Shown here one piece after another: positions 4,276-10,878 of a DNA stretch of 13,398 nt (positions are counted from its first letter, which is position 1; every line of letters starts with the position of its first letter). The notes beneath the pieces were generated by a model, which was not told the origin of the DNA, made no database searches, and saw only the letters and a list, made by a program, of their open reading frames with translations. Both the position numbers and the translations under genes were made by a program. The stretch comes from T1Sed10-7 sp041686695 (GTDB taxonomy: Bacteria > Actinomycetota > Nitriliruptoria > Nitriliruptorales > Nitriliruptoraceae): contig JAWLDJ010000063.1 in assembly GCA_041686695.1 (NCBI GenBank), forward strand, positions 1 to 13,398. The letters run 5' to 3'.

Positions 4276-6105
4276 GGCGGGCTCCGCCGGACCGGTACCG
4301 GGGTCGTCGTCGGTTGCGTCCTCCGGCTCGGAGCCGATCAGCCCAGCGGGCACCCCGGACGGAGCGCGGGGACCGGAGGTCCCGAGCTGGGTGACCAGGC
4401 CCGGACGCTGGACCGGGAGCAGCCCGCTGCCGGTCGTCAGCCAGCTCGACGACGCGACCCCGGGCGCCGCGACCAGGTGCAGGGGCCCGTCACCGGCGTC
4501 GACGCCGAGCCGACCCACCACCACGCCGCCCTCTCGCGCGGTGACGAAGGCGGTCCACGGCGCGGAGATCGACACGTAGGACGCCAGGTCGATCGTGGTC
4601 GTGCTGCCAGGCGGGAGCTCCAGCTCGCGCAGCTCGTCGGGGGTACGGACCCGGACCCCGTCCAGGAAGGCCACGTCCAGCACGGCCGGCTCGCCCTCCG
4701 GGTTGACGATCCGGAGCTGCTCGTCCCGGCCCTCGACACCGACCCCGGAGACCACCCAGCGGGGGTCGCTGCGCGCACCGAGCTGCACGGCGATCCCCGT
4801 GCGATCGCTGTCCTCGCCGCCCCGTGTGACCCCGCCCGAGACCACGATGGGCACACCGTTGGAGCGGGCGGTCGCCGCGACCTCGTCGACCTCATCGGGG
4901 AAGGTGCCGGTCATGTCCACACGGCGCAGCTCACCCGCCGGGACGCTGACCTCCGAGAGCCCGAAGGGCACCTCCCCGCCCTCAGCCGTGTGGAGGCTGA
5001 GCTCGACCGCGGCCGTGCGATCGCCGGTGTTGAGCACCCACAGCCAGCTCGAGGTGGTCTCGTCGTCAGCCAACCACGTGATGGTCCAGTCCTCGGCCGG
5101 CGTGGAGGTCGCGGCGAGCAGCGACATGCCGTCGATACCGCCGATCGCGGCGCGGGAGAGCTGCATGCCCTCGACCGCGATGCGGCCGGAGGTCACCTCG
5201 ACGACCGCCGCCAGGTCATCACGCTCCGGCAGGACGTCGTTGACCAGCACCTCGCGGACGGCGCCCGGTGGGACCGACAGGTTCTGTAGGACCAGTGGTG
5301 CCTCGGGATCGCCCGGGGTGGCGAACCGGACGGCGACGCTCGCCGGGGACCGGTGCGGGTTGGCCAGCCGAAGGCGTGCCTCGTCCCCACCGGTGGTGGA
5401 CAGCCCGGGCACCAGGTGCGTCCCTGCGCCGGAGTCGGCGCACCCACCGGCGATGGTCCCCGACGGGAGCACCGGGACGTCCTCCACCCGCCACTCGCGG
5501 GTCACGGCCACCGCTGCGTTCCGCCACCGCACCGTGGTGGCACCCGGTTCGTCCGCTTCCAGGGCGGTGAAGCGCACGTCCCCACCGGGGAAGACCGAGG
5601 GCAACGAGGTGGTCGTGACGTCCTCCTCGACGAGATCGGTGCGCTCGAGCCGCGCCGGGGTGTTGCTGCCGGGCCCGCCCGGCTCTGCCGCGATGATCGT
5701 GGCTACCGGAACCTCCTGCTCGCCCGCGCCCTCCTCGCCCTCGCCCGCGCCCTCCTCGCCCTCGCCCGCGTCCTCCTCGCCCTCGCCCGCGTCCTCCTCG
5801 CCCGCGTCACCGTTTGCGTCCCCCTCCCCCTCGTCGCCATCTGCGGGCTCGTCGACGGCGTCGTCGTCCTCGTCCTGCTCGTCCGCGGCGGGAGGTGCCA
5901 GATCGGGTGCGGCGATCGACGGTTCGCCCAGACCACCGACGCCGACCGTGCACAGCACCGTGCCCGAACGCGGCTCCACCACCACGGAGGGGTCCAGCGA
6001 CACCGTCTCGGGATCGACCGGGCCGGCGATGGCGTCGATCGAGAGCACGTAGACCAGGACCGCGACGACCAGGACAGCGGGGAGCACGGCACGTCGGGTG
6101 TTCAT
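4261..6105 (-). CDS. DUF5719 family membrane-anchored or secreted protein
   Basis: A 614-residue actinobacterial protein of unknown function, recognised as DUF5719 by its layout and its position directly after the GT2 glycosyltransferase. One hydrophobic segment (about 7-26) follows a short basic start MNTRR and acts as signal anchor or signal peptide, so the rest should lie outside the membrane. Residues about 75-131 form a highly acidic Asp/Glu/Gly/Ala linker with 7-residue repeats. The remaining ~480 residues are rich in short beta-strand patterns (for example SVPPGAVREVLVNDVLPE and ELPPGSTTTIDLASYVSISA), suggesting repeated beta-sandwich modules. The ATG at 6103-6105 overlaps the TGA of the upstream gene by 4 nt (ATGA), with a GGAGGGGGGA stretch in front, so the two are translationally coupled. 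A likely shared role in envelope glycan or surface biology is inference. Confidence 0.82.
   Translation of the reverse strand: MNTRRAVLPAVLVVAVLVYVLSIDAIAGPVDPETVSLDPSVVVEPRSGTVLCTVGVGGLGEPSIAAPDLAPPAADEQDEDDDAVDEPADGDEGEGDANGDAGEEDAGEGEEDAGEGEEGAGEGEEGAGEQEVPVATIIAAEPGGPGSNTPARLERTDLVEEDVTTTSLPSVFPGGDVRFTALEADEPGATTVRWRNAAVAVTREWRVEDVPVLPSGTIAGGCADSGAGTHLVPGLSTTGGDEARLRLANPHRSPASVAVRFATPGDPEAPLVLQNLSVPPGAVREVLVNDVLPERDDLAAVVEVTSGRIAVEGMQLSRAAIGGIDGMSLLAATSTPAEDWTITWLADDETTSSWLWVLNTGDRTAAVELSLHTAEGGEVPFGLSEVSVPAGELRRVDMTGTFPDEVDEVAATARSNGVPIVVSGGVTRGGEDSDRTGIAVQLGARSDPRWVVSGVGVEGRDEQLRIVNPEGEPAVLDVAFLDGVRVRTPDELRELELPPGSTTTIDLASYVSISAPWTAFVTAREGGVVVGRLGVDAGDGPLHLVAAPGVASSSWLTTGSGLLPVQRPGLVTQLGTSGPRAPSGVPAGLIGSEPEDATDDDPGTGPAEPAPSEP
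5719..5802. repeat. 21-bp tandem repeat, four copies, in the DUF5719 acidic linker
   Basis: Four head-to-tail 21-bp units at 5719-5739, 5740-5760, 5761-5781 and 5782-5802, differing only at one position (c or t in ctcgcccgcg[c/t]cctcctcgcc). The first two are identical and so are the last two. They keep the frame and encode a 7-residue Glu/Gly/Ala/Asp unit. The near-identity implies recent expansion by slippage. Confidence 0.9.
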
Positions 6106-9100
6106 GCGCGTCCCCCCTCCACGGTCGCACCGGCCTGCTGGCGGCGGGCGATCCCGGGTGGTCGCAGGGCCAGGGAGATCACGAGCAGCAACAGCAGCAC
6201 CTGGACGGCGACCGCCCAGGGGCGGAGGGTGTCGTCGAAGGTGATCTCGGCGGTGCCCGCGGGCACCTCGTCGAAGCGCACGGCGGTGTCGCCACTGGGG
6301 GCGAACGCGGTGCCATCGACCTCCAGGCGCCACCGGTCGTCGATCGCCTCGGCCAGGAGCACGGCCCCGGGCGCGGTGACCTCACCGACGTAACGGCCAC
6401 CCCCGAGCGGCTCGAGCTCGTCCAGGTCCGCGTCAGCGGGCGGGGCGCCCCGTTCGTCCAGGACCGCCACCTCGGCGGCCGTCAGCACCGCGGCCATGGG
6501 CAGCCAGCCCGTCACCGCGTGGAGTTCGCCCGTCGCGACCGGGCGCGGCTCCAGACTGGTCTGCCGCAGCAGGGCTGCGCTCAGCTCCGGCGCGCCGGCC
6601 CCCTCGGGCACGATCAGGTAGCGGATGCCCAGCCGGCCGAGACGGTCCGCCGCGCTCGGATCCCGGCGCTCGAGCAGATCGGCGATCGCCGCTCGGACCT
6701 CGTCGCCGACCGCGGCCGGCTGCCGCAGGCCGTAGGCCGCCATGGTGACGCCTCGGCCGTCCACGACCTCCCAGGCGACCTCGCCCTCCGTCGCCGCCAG
6801 GACCACGACGCGGAAGGGCCCCTCGCTCTCGGCCTCGGCGATCACGAAGGACGGCAGGGTGGGCTCGTCGACCACGAATGCGTCGAAGGGTGCCCGGACC
6901 CAGGTCCACGCGACGCTGGCGATGCTGACCGTCACGGCCAGGGCGGTGATCCCGGCCGCGATCTGCCGCCAGCCGAAGGCGTGCCGGGCCAGCTGTCTCG
7001 CGCCGGTGGCGAAGGCCAGCGCGAAGGTGCCGGCGAAGGCGGCCGCCGTCACCAGCAACGGGGTCCCCGCCCAGATGCCGACGTCGGCGCGGTCCGCCCA
7101 CCATGCCGCCGTGGCCCCCAGTAGCGCCGCGATCCACAGCAGCGACACCAACCCGGCGCTACGACGCCAGCCGAGCGCCAGGCCGAGCAGCCCGGCGAGG
7201 AGGAACCCGACGCCGGCGACCAGCCCGGGGAAACCGGCCAGCGACGGGCTCAGGAGCAGCCACGCCCACAGCTCGTCGCCCGCGACCTCGGGGGTGGCGG
7301 CGGGTCGGGCCAGCAGCGGGCCGTTCGCAGCGAACAGCTCGAGCGACCAGGGGAACAGCAGCAGCAGCGGGCCCACCGAGGCGATGGCGAGCCGCCCGGC
7401 CAGCGACAGACGCCAGATGAGCTCCCTGGCCCGCAGGATCGAGGCCACGGCGACCAGCGCCCCGACCGCCAGCAGCACGAGCAGGACCGCCGGTTCGAAC
7501 GCCCCCGCCACGGCGCCGAACAGCACGACCGCAGCGACCGCTCGCCAGGCCCTCGCCGGGGGCGTCGTGCGGCGGGTGAGGGTCACGTAGCCGGCGAACA
7601 GGCCGGGCAGCGCCGCCAGGACGACCAAGGCGTCGAGCCTGCCGGTGACCAGCGCGGCCAGTGCCGGTGGGGAGAGCACGTAGGCCGTGGCGGCGACCAC
7701 CCTCGGCGGCCGCCGGTCGCTGTAGGTCTGCGCCGCGCGGAGCGCGAGGAGCCATCCCACCGCCAGGGGCAGGAGCAGGACGCCGCGCGACGCCAGGTAG
7801 GTGTTCCCGCCGAGGACCAGATGGAAGCCACCGAGCAGGGCCTGGGCCGGCGACGGCGTCGCGGCGGTCCCGAAGGCCGCCGCCTCGTGCCAGCCAGCGA
7901 CGTAGTCGGACAGCAACGCCATGGGCGAGCTGGGCCACGGCGCCAGCTGGCCGCCCCGCAGCTGCCCGGGCAGGAGCAGCGGCCAGCTCCCGACGGCGGC
8001 CAGCAGGGTCAGGGCCACGCCGGTGAACAGCACCGGACGACGCCGTGTGAGCGCGACGACCCGGCGGGTCACCGTCTCCGGTTCCGGCGGCGGCGCCTCG
8101 TCGTGGGCGGGTTCGGGGACCGGGTCGGCGTCCCCACCGGAGATCCACGACGCCATCGCTTCCGCGTAGGCCCGCAGCCGTGTCCCGAGCCGTCCGAAGA
8201 GCTCCGAGAGCTCCGCGTCGGACCGCACCCGCTGCTGCTGCACCCGCCGCCGGTAGCGCCGGCTCTCGCGCAGGTGGGTGAGGTTCCAGACCCAGGCCCG
8301 CACCGTCTGCCAGGCGTCGGAGAACCGGCGCGTCAGCAGGAACCCGAGCACCTTGGCCACGCCCACCAGCAGGTAGAGCGGGACGACCACCAGGAGCTTG
8401 AGCGCGCTGTAGTTCTTGATCAGGCTGGCCAGGGTGTTGCGCTCGTCGAAGTAGCGCGGCCCGATGAAGCGGGTCTGTCCCAGACGCAGGTAGTTGGCCG
8501 CGCTGGCAGCGTGGTTGGCGACGGCGCTCGGCACCACCTCGACGTCGTGACCGGCGATCCAGGCGCGCCAACACAGGTCGAGATCGTCCCGGAAGACGTG
8601 GAAGCGACGGTCGAGACGCCCGAGCTGCTCCATCGTCTCGCGCCGGATCATCATCCCGGCGGTCGAGACGTAGAGCGTACGTCGCTCCTGGTCGCGCTGA
8701 CCCTGGTCGAGCTCCCCGACGTCCACGCCGGCATCGACGCGTCCCGTGATGTCGATGGTCGAGCCCACCGCCTGGAGTTCGTCGGTGGCGCCCCAGCCCT
8801 TGAGCTTCGGGCCGACGATCGCCAGCCGCGGATCGGCCTCGAGCGTGGCGACCAGCTCGGCGACGGCATCGCTGGCCAGTTCGAGGTCGTCGTGGACCAG
8901 CAGCACGTAGGGCGCATCGGCCGCGGCACGGGCATCCAGCGCCATCGACACCGCACCGGCGAAGCCGAGGTCACGGTCGGCGATCAGGACCCGGTCCTCA
9001 CCCAGGCGTTCCAGCAGCAGTTCGCGGGAACCGTCCGTGCTGGCGTTGTCCACGGCCACGATCTCGACCGGGGCGTGGGACTGCGCCAGCAAGGCGTCGA

Positions 9101-9218
9101 GGGTGCGCGGCAGCCACCTCACGCCCTCGTGGGCGACGAGCACCGCCAGGACGGCGGGTGGCGCAGCGGTGGTGGGTACGGACACGGTCTCGAGGTCCTC
9201 CCGCACGAGGCGCAGCAT
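6102..9218 (-). CDS. GT2 family glycosyltransferase fused to a large membrane domain
   Basis: A 1038-residue integral membrane protein. Residues about 20-265 are a GT-A-fold family 2 glycosyltransferase: VEIVAVDNASTDGS (51-64, nucleotide-sugar binding), VLLVHDDLEL (105-114, an HDD metal-binding motif), a WG/TGR acceptor region, and FRDDLDLCWRAW (209-220). The catalytic face is cytoplasmic. A membrane stretch follows near 273-293, a basic cytoplasmic linker to about 395, then roughly ten further membrane spans up to 770. The end (about 785-995) is an extracytoplasmic domain with GIRYLIVPEG and a RWRLEVDGTAF strand, like the C-terminal domains of YfhO-type membrane proteins, before a last span at 1000-1015. 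Acceptor and donor are unknown; cell-envelope glycan assembly is the likely setting. The ATG at 9216-9218 has only a weak ribosome site; a GTG at 9183-9185 is an alternative. Its stop overlaps the DUF5719 start. Confidence 0.85.
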   Translation of the reverse strand: MLRLVREDLETVSVPTTAAPPAVLAVLVAHEGVRWLPRTLDALLAQSHAPVEIVAVDNASTDGSRELLLERLGEDRVLIADRDLGFAGAVSMALDARAAADAPYVLLVHDDLELASDAVAELVATLEADPRLAIVGPKLKGWGATDELQAVGSTIDITGRVDAGVDVGELDQGQRDQERRTLYVSTAGMMIRRETMEQLGRLDRRFHVFRDDLDLCWRAWIAGHDVEVVPSAVANHAASAANYLRLGQTRFIGPRYFDERNTLASLIKNYSALKLLVVVPLYLLVGVAKVLGFLLTRRFSDAWQTVRAWVWNLTHLRESRRYRRRVQQQRVRSDAELSELFGRLGTRLRAYAEAMASWISGGDADPVPEPAHDEAPPPEPETVTRRVVALTRRRPVLFTGVALTLLAAVGSWPLLLPGQLRGGQLAPWPSSPMALLSDYVAGWHEAAAFGTAATPSPAQALLGGFHLVLGGNTYLASRGVLLLPLAVGWLLALRAAQTYSDRRPPRVVAATAYVLSPPALAALVTGRLDALVVLAALPGLFAGYVTLTRRTTPPARAWRAVAAVVLFGAVAGAFEPAVLLVLLAVGALVAVASILRARELIWRLSLAGRLAIASVGPLLLLFPWSLELFAANGPLLARPAATPEVAGDELWAWLLLSPSLAGFPGLVAGVGFLLAGLLGLALGWRRSAGLVSLLWIAALLGATAAWWADRADVGIWAGTPLLVTAAAFAGTFALAFATGARQLARHAFGWRQIAAGITALAVTVSIASVAWTWVRAPFDAFVVDEPTLPSFVIAEAESEGPFRVVVLAATEGEVAWEVVDGRGVTMAAYGLRQPAAVGDEVRAAIADLLERRDPSAADRLGRLGIRYLIVPEGAGAPELSAALLRQTSLEPRPVATGELHAVTGWLPMAAVLTAAEVAVLDERGAPPADADLDELEPLGGGRYVGEVTAPGAVLLAEAIDDRWRLEVDGTAFAPSGDTAVRFDEVPAGTAEITFDDTLRPWAVAVQVLLLLLVISLALRPPGIARRQQAGATVEGGRA

Positions 9219-9286
9219 CGGGTGACGCCCGCTCCACTCGGCGCCACACCGTGGCCGCAGAGACTCGGCTCCGCCAGGTGGAGCGG

Positions 9287-9307
9287 TCCCGGGCTCACAC
9301 CCCGGGA
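9287..9307 (-). terminator. Perfect GC hairpin between whiB and the GT2 gene
   Basis: A 7-bp stem tcccggg (9287-9293) with cccggga (9301-9307) and a 7-nt loop, 118 nt past the whiB stop codon on the minus strand. A smaller 6-bp dyad gagccg/cggctc (9404-9409 with 9422-9427) overlaps that stop. Either could end the whiB transcript. The larger hairpin could instead lie in the GT2 leader, since a TANNNT hexamer (TAGCCT, minus strand, 9351-9356) precedes it. Confidence 0.4.
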
Positions 9308-9425
9308 GCGGGGGCTGCGGCGGGTCGCTCGGGCCCGCGTGCGTCGCGGGAGGCTACCAGTCGGTCCCCGGGCGACCGCCGGCTGTCGAGCGCCGCACGG
9401 TGCGAGCCGGGGCGACGAGCACGGC

Positions 9426-9692
9426 TCAGGCCGTCAGACGCTTGGCCCGGCGCCGCTCACGTTCGGAGAGGCCACCCCAGATACCGAAGCGCTCGTCGTT
9501 GGCCAGGGCGTGCTCGAGGCAGTCGCTGCGGACCGGACAGGTCCCGCAGATGCGCTTGGCTTCGCGCGTGGAGCCGCCCTTCTCCGGGAAGAAGGCCTCC
9601 GGGTCCGCATCGAGGCACTTGGCCTCGAGCATCCAGGCACGATCATCCGCGTCGAAGGCGAGTTTCGTGCTCAGTTCGGTGATGGCCCCCAC
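9426..9692 (-). CDS. whiB: WhiB-family iron-sulfur transcriptional regulator
   Basis: WhiB-like proteins are actinobacterial regulators that hold a 4Fe-4S cluster sensitive to O2 and NO and that bind the primary sigma factor. The 88-residue product has all family marks: four Cys with spacing C26-x22-C49-x2-C52-x5-C58, the turn motif GIWGG (70-74), and a basic C-terminus (ERERRRAKRL) for DNA contact. The start is the GTG at 9690-9692, since AGGAG lies 7 nt upstream. Neighbourhood (metallopeptidase and DUF3499 a few genes away) suggests the WhiB2/WhmD branch, which controls septation in mycobacteria and sporulation septation in Streptomyces; the paralogue assignment is inference. A good promoter precedes it, and the gap to the GT2 gene has a hairpin, so it is probably transcribed alone. 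Confidence 0.96.
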   Translation of the reverse strand: MGAITELSTKLAFDADDRAWMLEAKCLDADPEAFFPEKGGSTREAKRICGTCPVRSDCLEHALANDERFGIWGGLSERERRRAKRLTA

Positions 9693-9729
9693 CTACCGCT
9701 CCTGACAGACGTGGAACTACACGGGTGGC

Positions 9730-9758
9730 ATACTGCACGAGTGGGCCGGCCTCGTCAA
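9730..9758 (-). promoter_or_regulatory. Promoter of whiB
   Basis: The minus strand reads TTGACG (9753-9758), a 17-nt spacer, then CAGTAT (9730-9735). The -35 is near consensus and the -10 keeps the key A at position 2 and T at position 6. Transcription would start near 9723, leaving a leader of about 30 nt with the AGGAG site. Confidence 0.55.
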
Positions 9759-9850
9759 GACCGACCCACTACCGGTGGTGGCCACGGACCCCGTCGGACA
9801 CGACCCCTGGTGGCTGGCGACCCCGAGCGTGCCCCATTACGACACACGGC

Positions 9851-9878
9851 GATGGCCCGTGCCAGAGCACGGGCCATC
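9851..9878 (-). terminator. Strong hairpin terminator downstream of sigK
   Basis: A perfect 12-bp stem, gatggcccgtgc (9851-9862) with gcacgggccatc (9867-9878), closes a caga tetraloop, and further pairs extend it outward (9850 with 9879). It lies 27 nt past the sigma factor stop codon on the minus strand and before the whiB promoter. The following bases are not a T-run, but this is the most stable dyad in the window. Confidence 0.65.
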
Positions 9879-9905
9879 GTCGGGGTGACGCTCGAGCGTG
9901 GGTCC

Positions 9906-10508
9906 TCAGACGAGCTCTTCGAGCGCTTCGCGTAGCCGCAGGAGCCCGTCGCGCAACCGCGACTTGGCGGTGCCCTCGGGGATCTCGAGCACCCGGGCGA
10001 CGTCGCGGTAGGTGTGTCCACCGAAGTAGGCCAGCTCGATCGCCTCGCGCTGCCGTTCGGTCAGGGTCGCCAACGCCTTGCGCACCTGCCAGTGGTCGAG
10101 GGTGACCTCCACCTCGTCGGCGACGGCGTCGAAGGCGCGGGGCTCGTCGCGCCGGGACACCCGGTCATCGCGGTCGCGGCTGGCCTGCTCGCTGCGGACA
10201 CGGTCGACCGCGCGGCGATGCGCCAGGGTCGTGATCCACCCCGACGCCGTGCCGCGACCCGGGTCGAACCGGTCGGCCTTGCGCCAGACCTCGACCATGA
10301 CCTCCTGGGCGACCTCCTCGGCCAGCGACCGGTCCCGCAGGACCCGCAGCGCGACGCCGAGCACCTGCGGCGACACCCGGTCGTACAGGCTCGCGAACGC
10401 CGCCTGGTCGCCACCGGCGACGGCGACGAGCAGCTCCTCACTGGTGGCATCGCCGTAGGTGCGCACCGGCGCGGTCGTCGGCGCCATGGAGATGGCTGCA
10501 GCTGTCAC
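9906..10508 (-). CDS. sigK: ECF RNA polymerase sigma factor, SigK type
   Basis: A 200-residue group 4 (ECF) sigma factor that would direct RNA polymerase to a stress regulon. Region 2 covers about residues 38-107, with LAEEVAQEVMVEVWRKADRF (62-81) and the motif AHRRAVDRVRSEQ (96-108), which matches SigK of mycobacteria closely. Region 4 (about 144-193) has LTERQREAIELAYFGGHTYR and the helix-turn-helix ending IPEGTAKSRLRDGL. No cysteine occurs in the protein, so the redox disulfide described for mycobacterial SigK cannot form. The GTG at 10506-10508 is chosen because GGAG lies 6 nt upstream; the ATG at 10485-10487 (193 residues) is an alternative without a clear site. No anti-sigma gene (RskA type) follows: the next gene is whiB, beyond a strong terminator. 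Confidence 0.9.
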   Translation of the reverse strand: MTAAAISMAPTTAPVRTYGDATSEELLVAVAGGDQAAFASLYDRVSPQVLGVALRVLRDRSLAEEVAQEVMVEVWRKADRFDPGRGTASGWITTLAHRRAVDRVRSEQASRDRDDRVSRRDEPRAFDAVADEVEVTLDHWQVRKALATLTERQREAIELAYFGGHTYRDVARVLEIPEGTAKSRLRDGLLRLREALEELV

Positions 10509-10542
10509 GTTCGCTCCGCTCGTTGCGTTGTCGTTGGAGGGA

Positions 10543-10571
10543 AGCGTGGCGTGCTGTATAGATTCTGTCAA
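10543..10571 (-). promoter_or_regulatory. Promoter of sigK
   Basis: The minus strand has a consensus -35, TTGACA (10566-10571), a 17-nt spacer and CACGCT (10543-10548) as -10, giving a start near 10535 and a leader of about 27 nt. An alternative -10, TATACA (10555-10560), would place the start near 10548 with a weaker TGTACA -35 (10578-10583). Both readings fall inside the direct-repeat array. Confidence 0.5.
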
Positions 10572-10596
10572 GCTGGCTGTACAGGTTCCTGTCGAG
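10554..10596. repeat. Four phased direct repeats CTGTNNAG over the sigK promoter
   Basis: Plus-strand copies are ctgtatag (10554-10561), ctgtcaag (10565-10572), ctgtacag (10577-10584) and ctgtcgag (10589-10596). Their starts are 11, 12 and 12 bp apart, close to one helical turn, so all would face the same side of the DNA. Six of eight positions are invariant. The array covers the -35 and the DNA upstream of it, as expected of an operator for a protein binding as repeated subunits. Confidence 0.6.
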
Positions 10597-10719
10597 TTCT
10601 CGGGGTGCGAGCTGCCGCCTGGACGACCAGGGCTGCCCCCGACACCCGTCCCGCTGTCGGCACCACGGACCGGGAACCTGGCCGAGAACGGCCGATGGTG
10701 GCCAGCCACAGCGGATCTG

Positions 10720-10742
10720 GGCCAGCCCGCCGGCCGCTGGCC
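10720..10742 (-). terminator. Possible terminator of fbiC
   Basis: A 7-bp perfect stem ggccagc (10720-10726) with gctggcc (10736-10742) and a 9-nt loop lies about 137 nt past the fbiC stop codon on the minus strand. There is no T-run; other weaker dyads lie nearer to the stop, so assignment is uncertain. Confidence 0.3.
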
Positions 10743-10878
10743 TCGGGTCCGAACGCAGCGCCGGGACGCCGGATGACCCGGAACCTCGACAGCAACGACC
10801 ACGAACCTGGACACCTGCGCCGTGCAGGGAACGCACGGACACGGTCGAACGGACGAGCCGTCCCGGCGGACCCCCGGG

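Larger units (their letters stand above)
10509..10878. other. 370-bp intergenic region between sigK and fbiC
   Basis: No gene could be supported here. The sigK-proximal third holds its promoter and four phased CTGTNNAG repeats. The remainder toward fbiC is GC-rich, with several small dyads including a 7-bp stem at 10720-10742, a 5-bp stem ggccg/cggcc with an agaa loop (10680-10693) and a 6-bp stem ccgtgc/gcacgg (10820-10838). Frames that cross it lack coding-like composition and recognisable domains. Confidence 0.7.

Noticed and set aside
5719..5802. Short tandem array considered as a CRISPR-like array
   Set aside because: The units are contiguous without spacers, in frame within a coding region, and have no cas genes nearby.
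5353..7124. Overlapping plus-strand frames opposite DUF5719 and the C-terminal part of the GT2 protein
   Set aside because: They are mirrors of high third-position GC in the real genes; part of the translation is just the 21-bp repeat read backwards.
7821..9935. Long plus-strand open frame (about 700 codons) opposite the GT2 and whiB genes
   Set aside because: It runs antisense to two clearly recognised genes, has no recognisable domain and a His/Arg/Gly/Gln-rich composition typical of the complement of GC-rich coding DNA.
10509..10814. Longer N-terminus for the sigma factor reaching 10814
   Set aside because: It would translate through the promoter and repeat array, and the added residues have no similarity to sigma factors.
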